Assembly: GCA_963732155.1 (NCBI GenBank)
Contig: CAVSYB010000003.1
Span: forward strand, 1 to 64,000
Reading direction: 5' to 3'
Source: Roseiarcus sp963732155
GTDB lineage: Bacteria > Pseudomonadota > Alphaproteobacteria > Rhizobiales > Beijerinckiaceae
Length of the DNA: 64,000 nt
The notes under the pieces were generated by a model. It was not told where the DNA came from. It saw only the letters and a program-made list of their open reading frames with translations, and searched no databases. Shown here piece after piece: positions 35,354 through 44,004 of the stretch (the first letter of the stretch is position 1; every line of letters starts with the position of its first letter). A program made the translations under genes and the position numbers.

Positions 35354-36319
35354 CTAGGCGATTTGCAGAAGCGGGGCCACCGTCACCGGCTCTACGACGA
35401 CCCGCTCGAGCAAGTCGCGCAGATCCGCGGCATGGCAGAGGCCGGTGCCCGGAGCCAGCAAGGCGGCCGAGCCCCCGGCGACGCCATGGCGAAACGCGTC
35501 CACCATGGATTGGCCGGAAACGAGGGCCCAGATCATGGCGCCGAGGAAACTGTCGCCGGCTCCCACCGTGCTCGCCGGCCTGATCGGAAGAGGCGCGGCG
35601 CGCCAGGCGCCGTCCTGCGTGACCAACAAAGCGCCACGGTGGCCCAATGACAGAGCCACGATTTTCGTCTTCCCGGCTGCAATGAGGCTCTCGCAGGCCC
35701 CGATCCATGACGCCTGGTCGGCCAGCGGTTTGCCGGTCAACGCCCGCAGTTCGTTCAAATTCGGCTTCACCAGCTCGACGCCGTGCTCCAGCGCCGCCCT
35801 CAGCGGCGCCCCCGACGCGTCGAGGGCCAGAGGCGCGCCTCGGCGGCGCGCAATCTCGGCGATCCGCACGTAGAAGTCCTCGGGAACGCCGGGCGGAAGG
35901 CTGCCGCTCGCCACCACGAAGTCGGGCCAATCGCCGAACGCCTCAAACTCCTCGAGGCAACGGCGCCACTCGGCCTCGCTGAGCTGCGGACCGCTCAGGA
36001 CAAAGCGGAATTGATCGCCGGTCACCGTTTCCTGCGCGGTGAAATCTTCGCGCGTTTCCTCTTGCACAGGGACGGCGAGGCTGCGGATATTCTCCTCGTC
36101 GACGAGACGGCGGAGCAACTGGCCGACGCTGCCGCCGGCGGTGTAAAGCGCGGTGACGTCACAACCGAGCCTGCCGACGACGCGCGCGACATTGACGCCA
36201 CCGCCGCCGGGTTCGCGTCGGGCCGCGCCACAGCGCAGCTTCTGCGTCGGTCTGACCTTCTCGACCTCGGTCGAGACGTCGATGGCCGGGTTCATGGTGA
36301 TCGTCAAAATATGCGGCAT
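35354..36319 (-). CDS. PfkB-family sugar-phosphate kinase (1-phosphofructokinase type)
   Basis: 321 aa. The N-terminal signature ITMNPAIDVSTEVEKVRPTQKLRC and the GGGGVNVARVVGRLG glycine motif define the LacC/FruK/PfkB subgroup. The ATP site is TVGAGDSFLGAMIWAL, with the catalytic Asp. It may be ATP-dependent 6-phosphofructokinase II or a 1-phosphofructokinase or tagatose-6-phosphate kinase. The start at 36319 (MPHILTITMNPA) matches the family; a Met four codons upstream is possible. It may be co-transcribed with pfp. Confidence 0.85.
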   Translation of the reverse strand: MPHILTITMNPAIDVSTEVEKVRPTQKLRCGAARREPGGGGVNVARVVGRLGCDVTALYTAGGSVGQLLRRLVDEENIRSLAVPVQEETREDFTAQETVTGDQFRFVLSGPQLSEAEWRRCLEEFEAFGDWPDFVVASGSLPPGVPEDFYVRIAEIARRRGAPLALDASGAPLRAALEHGVELVKPNLNELRALTGKPLADQASWIGACESLIAAGKTKIVALSLGHRGALLVTQDGAWRAAPLPIRPASTVGAGDSFLGAMIWALVSGQSMVDAFRHGVAGGSAALLAPGTGLCHAADLRDLLERVVVEPVTVAPLLQIA

Positions 36320-36673
36320 GTCAGGCGCCACTCGACCGCGAAGCGGCGGCTCTGGACATTCCCGGCGCGGCGCGCTTCGAACGCCGTTCGACGCCGTCGC
36401 GGCAACGGCGGCCGGCGCCGGTTGACGGTGAATCGGCGGTCGGCCGGCTCGCGGGAGCGACCTGAACCTTCAACCATGCCATGCGGTCGCTTCCCTCCCA
36501 CGCTCGCCCGCCTCGCTTGCCCGGGTGGCGAAGCCTGCGCAGTGTGCCTCGCGTTCCAACCTCGCGGCAAGCCCGCAAGACGCGCTGAGGTCGTCGCCGC
36601 ATGCGGCCGGCCTCGGCACTTGCGCGGCGCTCTCTCCTTCGCTATCTACCCGCACTCGTTCGCCCAGCCTTTT
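36320..36673. other. Intergenic region before tRNA-Gln
   Basis: No gene with a start signal was seen. A TATCTA stretch about 30 bp before the tRNA could be its -10 box. Confidence 0.4.
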
Positions 36674-36747
36674 TGGGGGATAGTTCAACGGTAGAACTGC
36701 GAACTCTGACTCCGTCAATCTTGGTTCGAATCCAGGTCCCCCAGCCA
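36674..36747 (+). tRNA. tRNA-Gln(CTG), CCA encoded
   Basis: The acceptor stem is TGGGGGA with TCCCCCA, discriminator G, then an encoded CCA at 36745-36747. The D arm is GTTC-AACGGTA-GAAC, the anticodon loop CTCTGAC (anticodon CTG, glutamine), and the T arm TTGGTTCGAATCCAG. The anticodon stem reads GCGAA against TCCGT, giving a G-T wobble at 27-43 and an A-C mismatch at 30-40, which is unusual for this otherwise canonical tRNA. Confidence 0.93.
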
Positions 36748-36859
36748 AACAAATCAATGATCTGAATCAATCGTTCGCCGGCCGGTAGAGCCCGTCGCCA
36801 ATTGGCCGCGGGCCTCGGCGGACGCGTTTGTTTCCGTCGATCCGGACGCGGCGGCGCCG

Positions 36860-37822
36860 CTACGGCGGCAATCCCCACTCGACCGCGCGCAGCCAGAAGG
36901 CGACGCTGGCGATCGCAAAAATCGTCGACAGCGAGATGACGTTCGACGCGAGGCCTTCGCCTGTCCTGAACCGCGCCGCCACCAGGAACGGCGTCACGCC
37001 CGTCGGGCACGCGGCGGCGAGCACGGCGACTTTCGCCGCAGTCGGCGACAGCGAGACGGCGCGCGCGAGAATCAGCACGAGCGCCGGCATGACGACAAGT
37101 TTGAGCGCGGTCAACGTCAGTCCGGCTGCGATGTGACCGCGCACGCCGTAGCGCCGCAGCGTCATGCCGAGGACGAACAGCGCCAGCGGGCTCGCGACAT
37201 CGGCGAGCCGCCCGACAATGTCGCCGGGCAGACCGCCGAAGGGCAGGCCCGAGAAGCGCCATAGCGCGCCCGCCGCCAGGCCGATGATGATGGGATTGCT
37301 CGCGAGGCTTCGGCCGACGGACCTCGCCAGCGCCGCTACGCCGGGCTCGCCGTGGGCGACCCCATCCTGCCGCTCCGCCCGCTCCATCAGAACGGCGATG
37401 GCGGTCATCATGACCGGCATTTGCACGGCGATGATCAGCGCCATCGGCAGCGAGCCCGCCGCGCCGTACGCGGCGAGCGCCAGAGGGATGCCGACCAGCG
37501 TCGTGTTGCCATAGCCGGCGGCAAGGCCGGCGACCAGTCCGGCGCGCGCGCCCCGGCCGAACAACCGGCGGATCACGAGGGCGCCGGCCGCCCATGACAG
37601 GACGAACGCGGCGAAGAAGGGGAACCACAGCCGCCAGGCGGACATCCCCGAGAAATCCGCCGTCGCCAGGACGCGCACCATGAGCAGCGGGATGGCGATG
37701 ACGAACACGAAATCGGACAGCGCCTCTCCGCGGGTATGATCGAGCAAGCCGGACCATGTCACGGCGTAGCCGACGCCGATCAGCGCGAACACAGGAAGGA
37801 TGATCGTGACGATCGGGTCCAC
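36860..37822 (-). CDS. AEC-family (auxin efflux carrier) transporter
   Basis: 320 aa with about ten hydrophobic segments in two halves. The N-terminal IILPVFALIGVGYAVTWSGLLD and the GYGNTTLVGIPLALAAYG motif are typical of AEC/bile-auxin carriers. These proteins move small organic acids such as malate or malonate-like anions across the inner membrane. It is the last gene of a four-gene minus-strand unit with an SDR, an SMP-30 lactonase and a hydroxyacid dehydrogenase, so it may carry the substrate or product of that pathway. Confidence 0.85.
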   Translation of the reverse strand: MDPIVTIILPVFALIGVGYAVTWSGLLDHTRGEALSDFVFVIAIPLLMVRVLATADFSGMSAWRLWFPFFAAFVLSWAAGALVIRRLFGRGARAGLVAGLAAGYGNTTLVGIPLALAAYGAAGSLPMALIIAVQMPVMMTAIAVLMERAERQDGVAHGEPGVAALARSVGRSLASNPIIIGLAAGALWRFSGLPFGGLPGDIVGRLADVASPLALFVLGMTLRRYGVRGHIAAGLTLTALKLVVMPALVLILARAVSLSPTAAKVAVLAAACPTGVTPFLVAARFRTGEGLASNVISLSTIFAIASVAFWLRAVEWGLPP

Positions 37823-37862
37823 CGCGGCTCCGTTAAGTCGGCGACGCGCCGCCGCGACCGAC

Positions 37863-38642
37863 CTATTGCGCGAGGAACCCGCCGTCGACCGGGAGAATAT
37901 GGCCGGTGATCATCGCCGCGGCCGGACTGGCCAGAAAGCAGATCGCCGCGGCGACCTCATCCGGCTCGGCCAAGCGTCCCAGCGGCGTCATCGCCTCGAT
38001 CTTCGCCAAAATCTCGGGATTTTCGAGGAGCGGCGCGGTCAGCCGGGTGCGCACGTAGGTCGGCGCCACGGCGTTGACGCGCACCCGCTGTGGCGCCCAT
38101 TCGATCGCCAGCGCGCGCGTCATGTTGACCATCGCCCCCTTGCTCGTTTGATAAGAGACGTTCGGATAGAGCCCGCCGCCCGACAGGCCCATGATCGATG
38201 CGACGTTGACAATGGCGCCGCCCTTGTTGGCGGCGATCATCTGGCGGGCGGCGGCGCGGGCGCACAGGAACGCGCCGGTCATGTTGACGGCGACGACCTT
38301 CTCCCAGTCGGCCAGCGCAAGTTCGACGGCCGGCCGCCGGATCGCGGCGCCGGCGTTGTTGACCAGAATGTCGACCGCGCCTTCGCGCTTGGCCGCCTCG
38401 TCGAACATCGCATCCACCGACGCCTCATTGGCGACGTCGCCCGCCAGCGCCAGGGCGCGCCCGCCGCGTCCGGCGATCTCCGCGACGACCGTTTCCGACG
38501 CGCCCCGGTCGAGATCGACGACGACGACCCGCGCGCCCAGCGAAGCGAGCGCCGCGGCCGAGGCGCGGCCGATGCCGCGGGCGCCGCCGGTCACCACCGC
38601 GAGCGAGCCGTCGAGGCGAATCAAAGTCTGGAGGTCCGCCAT
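37863..38642 (-). CDS. Short-chain dehydrogenase/reductase
   Basis: 259 aa classical SDR. The cofactor motif VVTGGARGIGRASAAALA is near the N-terminus, then DILVNNAG, the catalytic Ser in NVASIMG, and the YQTSK Tyr/Lys pair. The C-terminal ITGHILPVDGGFLAQ is family-typical. It probably oxidises a sugar or hydroxy acid with NAD(P). The neighbouring SMP-30 lactonase suggests the product is a lactone. Confidence 0.88.
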   Translation of the reverse strand: MADLQTLIRLDGSLAVVTGGARGIGRASAAALASLGARVVVVDLDRGASETVVAEIAGRGGRALALAGDVANEASVDAMFDEAAKREGAVDILVNNAGAAIRRPAVELALADWEKVVAVNMTGAFLCARAAARQMIAANKGGAIVNVASIMGLSGGGLYPNVSYQTSKGAMVNMTRALAIEWAPQRVRVNAVAPTYVRTRLTAPLLENPEILAKIEAMTPLGRLAEPDEVAAAICFLASPAAAMITGHILPVDGGFLAQ

Positions 38643-38684
38643 GGCCGCTGTCTTCCGCGTTGGGGCGTGAGGGCGCCCGCTGTT

Positions 38685-39617
38685 TCAGCCGGGCTTCGAA
38701 CCGTTGGCCGTCAGATAGATCGAGTACAGCGAGGTCGTTCCGCAGATGAACAGGCGGTTGAGCTTCGTTCCCCCGAAGGTGACGTTGGCGACCATTTCAG
38801 GGATCAGAATCTTGCCGATCAGGGTTCCGTCCGCCTCGTAGCAATGGACGCCTTCGCCGGTGCTCGTCCAGATGCGGCCGCTACGGTCGACGCGGAAGCC
38901 GTCGAACAGCCCGGCGGTCGACTCGGCGAAGATTTCGCCGCCCTTGAGGCCCCTACCGTCGGCGCCGACGGCGAACCTGCGAATGCAGCGCGGCCCGTTC
39001 TCCTGGTGCGTCGCGCCGGTGTCGGCGACATACAGGAGTTTTTCGTCCGGCGAAAAGGCCAGGCCGTTCGGCCGAACCATATCGGCGACCACCTGGGCGA
39101 CGTCGCCGCTTTTGGCGTCGACCCGGTAGACATGGCAGCCGTCGATCTCCTGCGCCTGGCGATCCCCTTCATAGTCAGCGTCGATGCCATAGGCCGGATC
39201 GGAAAACCAGATCGAGTCGTCGGATTTCACCACGACGTCATTGGGTGAATTGAAGCGCTTGCCATTCCACTTATCGGCGATCACGGTGATCGAGCCGTCG
39301 ATCTCGGTGCGCGTGACGCGGCGGGTGAGGTGCTCGCAGGTGACGAGTCGTCCCTGATTGTCGACGGTGTTGCCGTTCGAATTGTTGGAGCGCTCGCGAA
39401 ACACCGAGACCTCGCCCGATGGTTCGACCAGCCGCATCATTCGGTTGTTCGGGATATCGGACCAGATGAGATAGCGGCCCGCCGCGAACCAGGCCGGACC
39501 CTCCGCCCACCGCGCGCTGGTCCACAGCCGCTCGACGCGCACATGACCGGCGAAGCAGGCCTTGAAGCGCGAATCGAGGACGATGATGTCGGTTCCCTCA
39601 ACCTGGCCGTACCACAT
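38685..39617 (-). CDS. SMP-30/gluconolactonase family protein
   Basis: 310 aa six-bladed propeller family. Conserved pieces include WAEGPAWFAAGRYLIWSDIPNNRMMRL, NSNGNTVDNQGRLVTCEH, FNSPNDVVVKSDDSIWFSDPAYGI and RPNGLAFSPDEKLLYVADTG. These supply the Glu, Asn, Asn and Asp metal ligands known from SMP-30 lactonases. It likely hydrolyses a sugar lactone to the acid, downstream of the adjacent dehydrogenase. Confidence 0.88.
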   Translation of the reverse strand: MWYGQVEGTDIIVLDSRFKACFAGHVRVERLWTSARWAEGPAWFAAGRYLIWSDIPNNRMMRLVEPSGEVSVFRERSNNSNGNTVDNQGRLVTCEHLTRRVTRTEIDGSITVIADKWNGKRFNSPNDVVVKSDDSIWFSDPAYGIDADYEGDRQAQEIDGCHVYRVDAKSGDVAQVVADMVRPNGLAFSPDEKLLYVADTGATHQENGPRCIRRFAVGADGRGLKGGEIFAESTAGLFDGFRVDRSGRIWTSTGEGVHCYEADGTLIGKILIPEMVANVTFGGTKLNRLFICGTTSLYSIYLTANGSKPG

Positions 39618-39704
39618 CGGATGTTTCCCCCTGAATTGAACTTACGACGTCGGCGACAGTGCTAGCTTATCATGGCCTCGGCAAGAGGCGTCCCGGCCGC
39701 GCCC

Positions 39705-39726
39705 CGCCCCCCGTCGGCGGGGGGTG
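39705..39726. terminator. GC hairpin directly after the hydroxyacid dehydrogenase stop
   Basis: CCCCCCG-TCGG-CGGGGGG forms a 7-bp stem with a tetraloop, extended by two further pairs. It abuts the minus-strand stop at 39727. No T-run follows, so it may attenuate rather than terminate. Confidence 0.4.
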
Positions 39727-40713
39727 TCAGGCCGACGAGCGACGCTTTTCCCACACTTGCGGATTGAGAAAGCCGGCGGGCGGGCGGCCGCCCATCGCCG
39801 CCAGGATGATCTCGGCTGACGCGACCGAGAGATTGCGCGCCGCCTCGACGGTGTTTCCGGCCGTGTGAGGCGACAAGACGGCGTTCGGCGCGCGCAGGAG
39901 CGGATTGTCCGGCGACGGCGGCTCGATCTCGAAAACGTCCAGCCCCGCCCCGCCGATGCGCCCTTCGCTCAACGCCTGCGCCAGCGCGGTTTCGTCGACG
40001 AGCGGACCGCGCGAAGTGTTGACCAGGATCGCTGTCGGCTTCATCGCCCGCAATTCGGCGACGCTGATGAGGTGATAGCTGGCGGGGGTCATCGGCGCGT
40101 GCAGCGAAACGACGTCGGATGCGCCGAGCAGCGTCATCAAATCCGCGGCCTTTTGCGCGCCCCGCCCGCCGATTTCCGATTCGGACAGACCCGGATCATA
40201 GGCGAGCACCCGCATCCTGAATCCTTGCGCGCAGATCTTCGCGACGCGAGCGCCGATATTCCCTATTCCGACGAGGCCGAGCGTGCGCTCCCACAATTGC
40301 TCGTATTGCAGGCGCCAGCGCGCCGCATAGTGGCCGGTCTCCACCAGACCATGCACTTCGGGAACGCGGCGCAGCGTCGCCAGCATCAGCGCGACCGTCC
40401 CTTCTGCGACGGCGTCCGCGTTGCCGCCGGGCACGTTGGCCACGACGATCCCGCGCGCCGTCGCGGCGGCGATGTCGATATTGTCGACCCCCGCCCCGTG
40501 CTTCGAAATGACCTTCAGCCGCGGACAGGAGTCCATCAAACCGGCGTCGATCGGCAGGTTTCTTATGATGACCGCGTCAGCCAAAGAGAACGCGAGCCGC
40601 CGCGCCGCCGCATCTTGCCCGCCCGCCGGAGCGTCGACGAAAAACCGCTCGCGCAGTCGCGCGACGCCGTCCGCGTGGATCGGATCCGGGATGAACACGC
40701 GCGGCGCGCTCAT
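39727..40713 (-). CDS. D-2-hydroxyacid dehydrogenase (NAD-binding)
   Basis: 328 aa. The cofactor-binding motif is LVGIGNIGARVAKICAQGFRMRVLAYDPG. The catalytic Arg is in NTSRGPLVDE, the Glu in GLDVFEIEPP, and the His in SPHTAGN. The family includes phosphoglycerate, formate, glycerate and glyoxylate/hydroxypyruvate dehydrogenases; the substrate is not evident. It is the first gene of the minus-strand unit with the SMP-30 lactonase, SDR and AEC transporter. Confidence 0.88.
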   Translation of the reverse strand: MSAPRVFIPDPIHADGVARLRERFFVDAPAGGQDAAARRLAFSLADAVIIRNLPIDAGLMDSCPRLKVISKHGAGVDNIDIAAATARGIVVANVPGGNADAVAEGTVALMLATLRRVPEVHGLVETGHYAARWRLQYEQLWERTLGLVGIGNIGARVAKICAQGFRMRVLAYDPGLSESEIGGRGAQKAADLMTLLGASDVVSLHAPMTPASYHLISVAELRAMKPTAILVNTSRGPLVDETALAQALSEGRIGGAGLDVFEIEPPSPDNPLLRAPNAVLSPHTAGNTVEAARNLSVASAEIILAAMGGRPPAGFLNPQVWEKRRSSA

Positions 40714-40811
40714 CGAAAGCCGGTCTCCGCGCGAGCCGCGAATGCGCGCGGCGCTGCGGCTCGCCCCGGCGCGGGCGAAGTGATATGCACGGGCGCCGTC
40801 GGAGCATCGCC

Positions 40812-41180
40812 ATGCCGCATATCATCGTGGAATATTCCAGCAATCTCGAAGCTGGCGTCAGCGCGCCCAGGCTGATCGACGAGGTGCACCGGACCGTCGT
40901 CCGATCCGGCCTGTTCGAGCCGGCGGCGGTGCGGACGCGCGCCGCGCCGCGGGCCGTCTACCGCATCGCCGACGGGGCCCCGCAGAACGTCTTTCTGCAC
41001 ATCACCGCGCGCATTCGCGCCGGCCGGACGGCGGGGGATCGAAAGGCGCTGGGCAACAGCCTCTTGCAAACCGCCAAGGAGGTTCTCGCGGCGCTGCCGG
41101 CGTCGACGCCGGTCGCCGTGACCGTCGAGGTCCTCGAAATCGATCCAGAAATGCTGTTCCGGCATATGACGATCAAATAA
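40812..41180 (+). CDS. 5-carboxymethyl-2-hydroxymuconate isomerase-like tautomerase
   Basis: 122 aa. The protein begins MPHIIVEYSSNL, giving the catalytic N-terminal Pro of the HpcD/HpaF tautomerase family after Met removal. In homoprotocatechuate breakdown this enzyme isomerises a muconate intermediate. No other homoprotocatechuate genes are in view, so a different keto-enol substrate is possible. The ATG at 40812 is decided by the family N-terminus; the frame is open further upstream. It is divergent from the hydroxyacid dehydrogenase. Confidence 0.82.
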   Translation: MPHIIVEYSSNLEAGVSAPRLIDEVHRTVVRSGLFEPAAVRTRAAPRAVYRIADGAPQNVFLHITARIRAGRTAGDRKALGNSLLQTAKEVLAALPASTPVAVTVEVLEIDPEMLFRHMTIK

Positions 41181-41188
41181 GCGTTCGC

Positions 41189-42859
41189 CTAACGCTTTCC
41201 CCTGGCTCTGATCGCTGAAAGGGTCGTCGAGGCGGTGATCGCCTCGGCCTCGAATTTGACTTCGATGATCGCCGGCTTGCCGGAGGCGACAGCGCGCTCG
41301 AAAGCCGGCGCGAATTCCTCGGTCGCCGCGACCGTCTCGCCGTGTCCGCCATGCGCGCGGGCGAGCGCCGCGAAATCGGGATTGACGAGCTCGGTGGCGA
41401 TGACCCGGCCGGGATAGTCGCGCTCCTGATGCATGCGGATGGTGCCGTGCACGCCGTTGTTGACGATCACCACCACCACGGCGGCGCCGTATTGGACGGC
41501 GGTGGTGAATTCCTGGCTGGTCAACTGGAAACAGCCGTCGCCGGCGAACGCGACGACGCTTCGCTGAGGATATTTCAGCTTGGCGGCGATCGCCGCGGGC
41601 AGCCCGTAGCCCATCGTCCCCGAGGTCGGCGCGAGCTGCGTCCCGTAGCGGCGAAAGCGGAAGAAGCGATGGAGCCAGCCGGAATAGTTGCCGGCGCCGT
41701 TGGCGAGGACCGCGTCATCGGGAAGACGTCGCCGCAGCCAGGCGACGATCTCGGCGAGCTGGACCGCGCCGACGTTTTTCGTCGGCGTCGACCAGGCGCG
41801 GAAAGAATCGTTGGCGAGGCGCGTTTCGGCGCCCCAGGCGATCGCATTGGGCGGCTGCAGACCCTCGAGCGCCGCGACGAAGGCGGTCGGGCTGGCGTTG
41901 ATCGCGAGCGTCGGCCGGTAGACGCGGCCGAGTTCGCCGGCGCCCGGATGGACATGGACGAGCGCCTGGCGCGGCTCGGGAATGTCGAGCAGCGTGTAGC
42001 CCGAGGACGGCATTTCGCTCATGCGGCCGCCGGCGAGAAGCAGGAGATCGGCGTCCTTCACCCGTTGGGCGAGCGCCGGGTTGATCCCGATGCCGACGTC
42101 GCCGGCGTAGTTCGGGTGATCGTGATCGAACAACATCTGCCGCCGGAACGAGCAGCCGACGGGAAGATCGAAGCGCTCGACGAAGCGACGCATGCCGGCG
42201 ACCGCCGTCTCGCTCCACCGCGAACCGCCGAGGATGACGAACGGCCTTTGCGCCGCCCACAGCATCTTCTGGAGCTGCGCCATTTGCGCGAGGCCGGGAA
42301 AAGTCTCGACTGGCGACCAAGGCTCGGCGTCGGCGACGACCGCGGAGGCGCGCAGCATGTCCTCGGGCAGCGACAGCACCACGGGACCGGGTCGACCCGA
42401 CGTCGCCTGATGGAACGCGCGCGCCACAATCTCGGGGATGCGCTCGGGACTGTCGATTTCTTCGACCGATTTGGCGACCTCGCCGAAGAATTTTTTGGCG
42501 TCGATCTCCTGAAACGCCTCGCGGCCGCGCATCCGCCGCGCGACCTGGCCGAGCAGCAGAATCATCGGCGTCGAATCCTGACGCCCGATATGAAGGCCGG
42601 CCGAAGCATTGGTCGCGCCGGGGCCGCGCGTCGCCATCACGATCCCCGGCCGCCCGGTGAGCTTGCCCCAGGCCTCGGCGGCCATCGCCGCGCCGCCTTC
42701 CTGACGAAACACGTTCACCGAGATCGGCGAGTCGTAGAGCGCGTCGAGAAGGGCGAGATAGGATTCGCCGGGCACGCAGAACGCGCGATCGACGCCGTTG
42801 CGCACAAGCGCGTCCGCCAGGATGCGTCCTCCCGTTCGCGCCAAATCGGATTGGGTCAT
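41189..42859 (-). CDS. Thiamine-diphosphate enzyme, acetolactate synthase-like
   Basis: 556 aa with the three-domain ThDP layout: N-terminal Pyr domain (GVDRAFCVPGESYLALLDAL, then ATRGPGATNASAGLHIGRQDSTPMILLLGQV), a central domain, and the PP domain with the ThDP/Mg motif (AFAGDGCFQLTSQEFTTAVQYGAAVVVVIVNN). The catalytic Glu follows FRQEGGAAMAAEAWG. It could be an acetolactate synthase, a benzoylformate/oxalyl-CoA-type decarboxylase or a ligase of a sugar-acid pathway. It overlaps the GntR gene by ATGA, so the regulator and this enzyme form one unit. Confidence 0.85.
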   Translation of the reverse strand: MTQSDLARTGGRILADALVRNGVDRAFCVPGESYLALLDALYDSPISVNVFRQEGGAAMAAEAWGKLTGRPGIVMATRGPGATNASAGLHIGRQDSTPMILLLGQVARRMRGREAFQEIDAKKFFGEVAKSVEEIDSPERIPEIVARAFHQATSGRPGPVVLSLPEDMLRASAVVADAEPWSPVETFPGLAQMAQLQKMLWAAQRPFVILGGSRWSETAVAGMRRFVERFDLPVGCSFRRQMLFDHDHPNYAGDVGIGINPALAQRVKDADLLLLAGGRMSEMPSSGYTLLDIPEPRQALVHVHPGAGELGRVYRPTLAINASPTAFVAALEGLQPPNAIAWGAETRLANDSFRAWSTPTKNVGAVQLAEIVAWLRRRLPDDAVLANGAGNYSGWLHRFFRFRRYGTQLAPTSGTMGYGLPAAIAAKLKYPQRSVVAFAGDGCFQLTSQEFTTAVQYGAAVVVVIVNNGVHGTIRMHQERDYPGRVIATELVNPDFAALARAHGGHGETVAATEEFAPAFERAVASGKPAIIEVKFEAEAITASTTLSAIRARGKR

Positions 42860-43695
42860 GATGGATCGACTTCGGGTCGGCTCTGGCTCACCGGAGCCCC
42901 GCGACTGGTCGCCCTGCCGTCGGGTCCCTCGAAGACACGGAAGCAGGCGTTCTCGATGTGCGTGCGCATAGCGAGGCGAGCGGCGTCCCTGTCGCGCGCC
43001 TCGATCGCGTCGAGCATGACGACATGCTCCGTCTGGACGATGCGCAGATGCTCGAGAGGTCGCTTGAGCGTCAGGCTGCGCGCAAGATTGATCGCGAATT
43101 CGATCGGCGTGCGGATTGACTGCATCACGGTTTCGAAGAACTCGTTGCCGGAGGCGCGCGCCACCGCCAGATGGAATTCGAGGTCCGCGCTCATGCCGAC
43201 CATGCCATGGGCGGTGGCCGTCTCCATTCGGTCCAGCGCTTCGCGCATCGTCAGCAGCATCTCGGGCGTGCGGTTCTGAGCCGCGTAATACGCCGCCTCT
43301 CCCTCCAGGCCGATCCTGAATTCATAGCATTTCCTCACTTCGGCGAGGCTGTTGACGGGCCCGAACCCCGTCGCGACGGTCGTGCCGCGCGGCGCCTCGG
43401 CGCGTCTTTGAACGTAGCTGCCGGAGCCCTTGCGCGACACGATGACGCCCATGACGCGCAGGCGCGACAACGCCTCGCGAATGACCGGCCGAGAGACGCC
43501 GAAACGATCCGCCAGCTCGCTTTCCGCCGGGAGCCGGCTGCCCTCGCTGAATTCGCCGCGCTGGATCAGTTCCGCCATGCGATGAGAAAGCTGATCGCCA
43601 AGCCGCGCAGCCGGCACGACCGCGCCCCAATCCATGTTGACGGAAGCCAATGGCAGTTCCGCCCAGTGAGGTTGTCTGACAGGCTGCAGCGGCAT
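42856..43695 (-). CDS. GntR-family (FadR subfamily) transcriptional regulator
   Basis: 279 aa. The winged helix reads LPAESELADRFGVSRPVIREALSRLRVMGVIVSRKGSGSYV, and the all-helical FCD ligand domain follows (YEFRIGLEGEAAYYAAQNRT ... ADLEFHLAVARASGNEFFETV ... EHVVMLDAIEARDRDAARLAMRTHIE). FCD regulators usually sense organic acids. A TTGT-CGA-ACAA half-palindrome lies 63 bp upstream. The start is uncertain: Met21 at 43635 is an equally good choice. It is divergent from the sugar ABC operon, which it most likely controls. Confidence 0.9.
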   Translation of the reverse strand: MPLQPVRQPHWAELPLASVNMDWGAVVPAARLGDQLSHRMAELIQRGEFSEGSRLPAESELADRFGVSRPVIREALSRLRVMGVIVSRKGSGSYVQRRAEAPRGTTVATGFGPVNSLAEVRKCYEFRIGLEGEAAYYAAQNRTPEMLLTMREALDRMETATAHGMVGMSADLEFHLAVARASGNEFFETVMQSIRTPIEFAINLARSLTLKRPLEHLRIVQTEHVVMLDAIEARDRDAARLAMRTHIENACFRVFEGPDGRATSRGAPVSQSRPEVDPS

Positions 43696-44004
43696 TTGAA
43701 CGATCTCGCGACGTGAAAGGGCAGGCCGCTAACCCCGGAAGCCGAAGCTTCGGCCTTTTGTCGAACAAAATCAGATTGACAGGTTTACTGAATTCCTTTA
43801 CTTGAAATTACTGGAGCATGCAAGCAATTGATCGGGCGGTCACGCCGGGCGCGTCGCGGCGTGGAGCTGCTTGATGCAGGCCGGGGCGTCATGACCGCTG
43901 GGTGTGACCTGCCAGCGTCTCCGATTCGCGATGTCGTCGCCGTCGCGCGATACAACGGTCGCCGGGCGAACCGACGCGGGAGACGCAGGGAGGAGGAGAC
44001 TCCA
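43696..44004. promoter_or_regulatory. Divergent control region, GntR gene / ABC operon
   Basis: An AT-rich stretch at about 43755-43825 contains a TTGT-CGA-ACAA palindrome (43758-43768), which fits the TNGTNNNACNA form of FadR-type operators. A TTGACA (43776-43781) with a weak TACTTG 17 bp later may be the plus-strand promoter. The rest leads to GGAGGAGGA before the ABC ATPase start. Confidence 0.55.
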
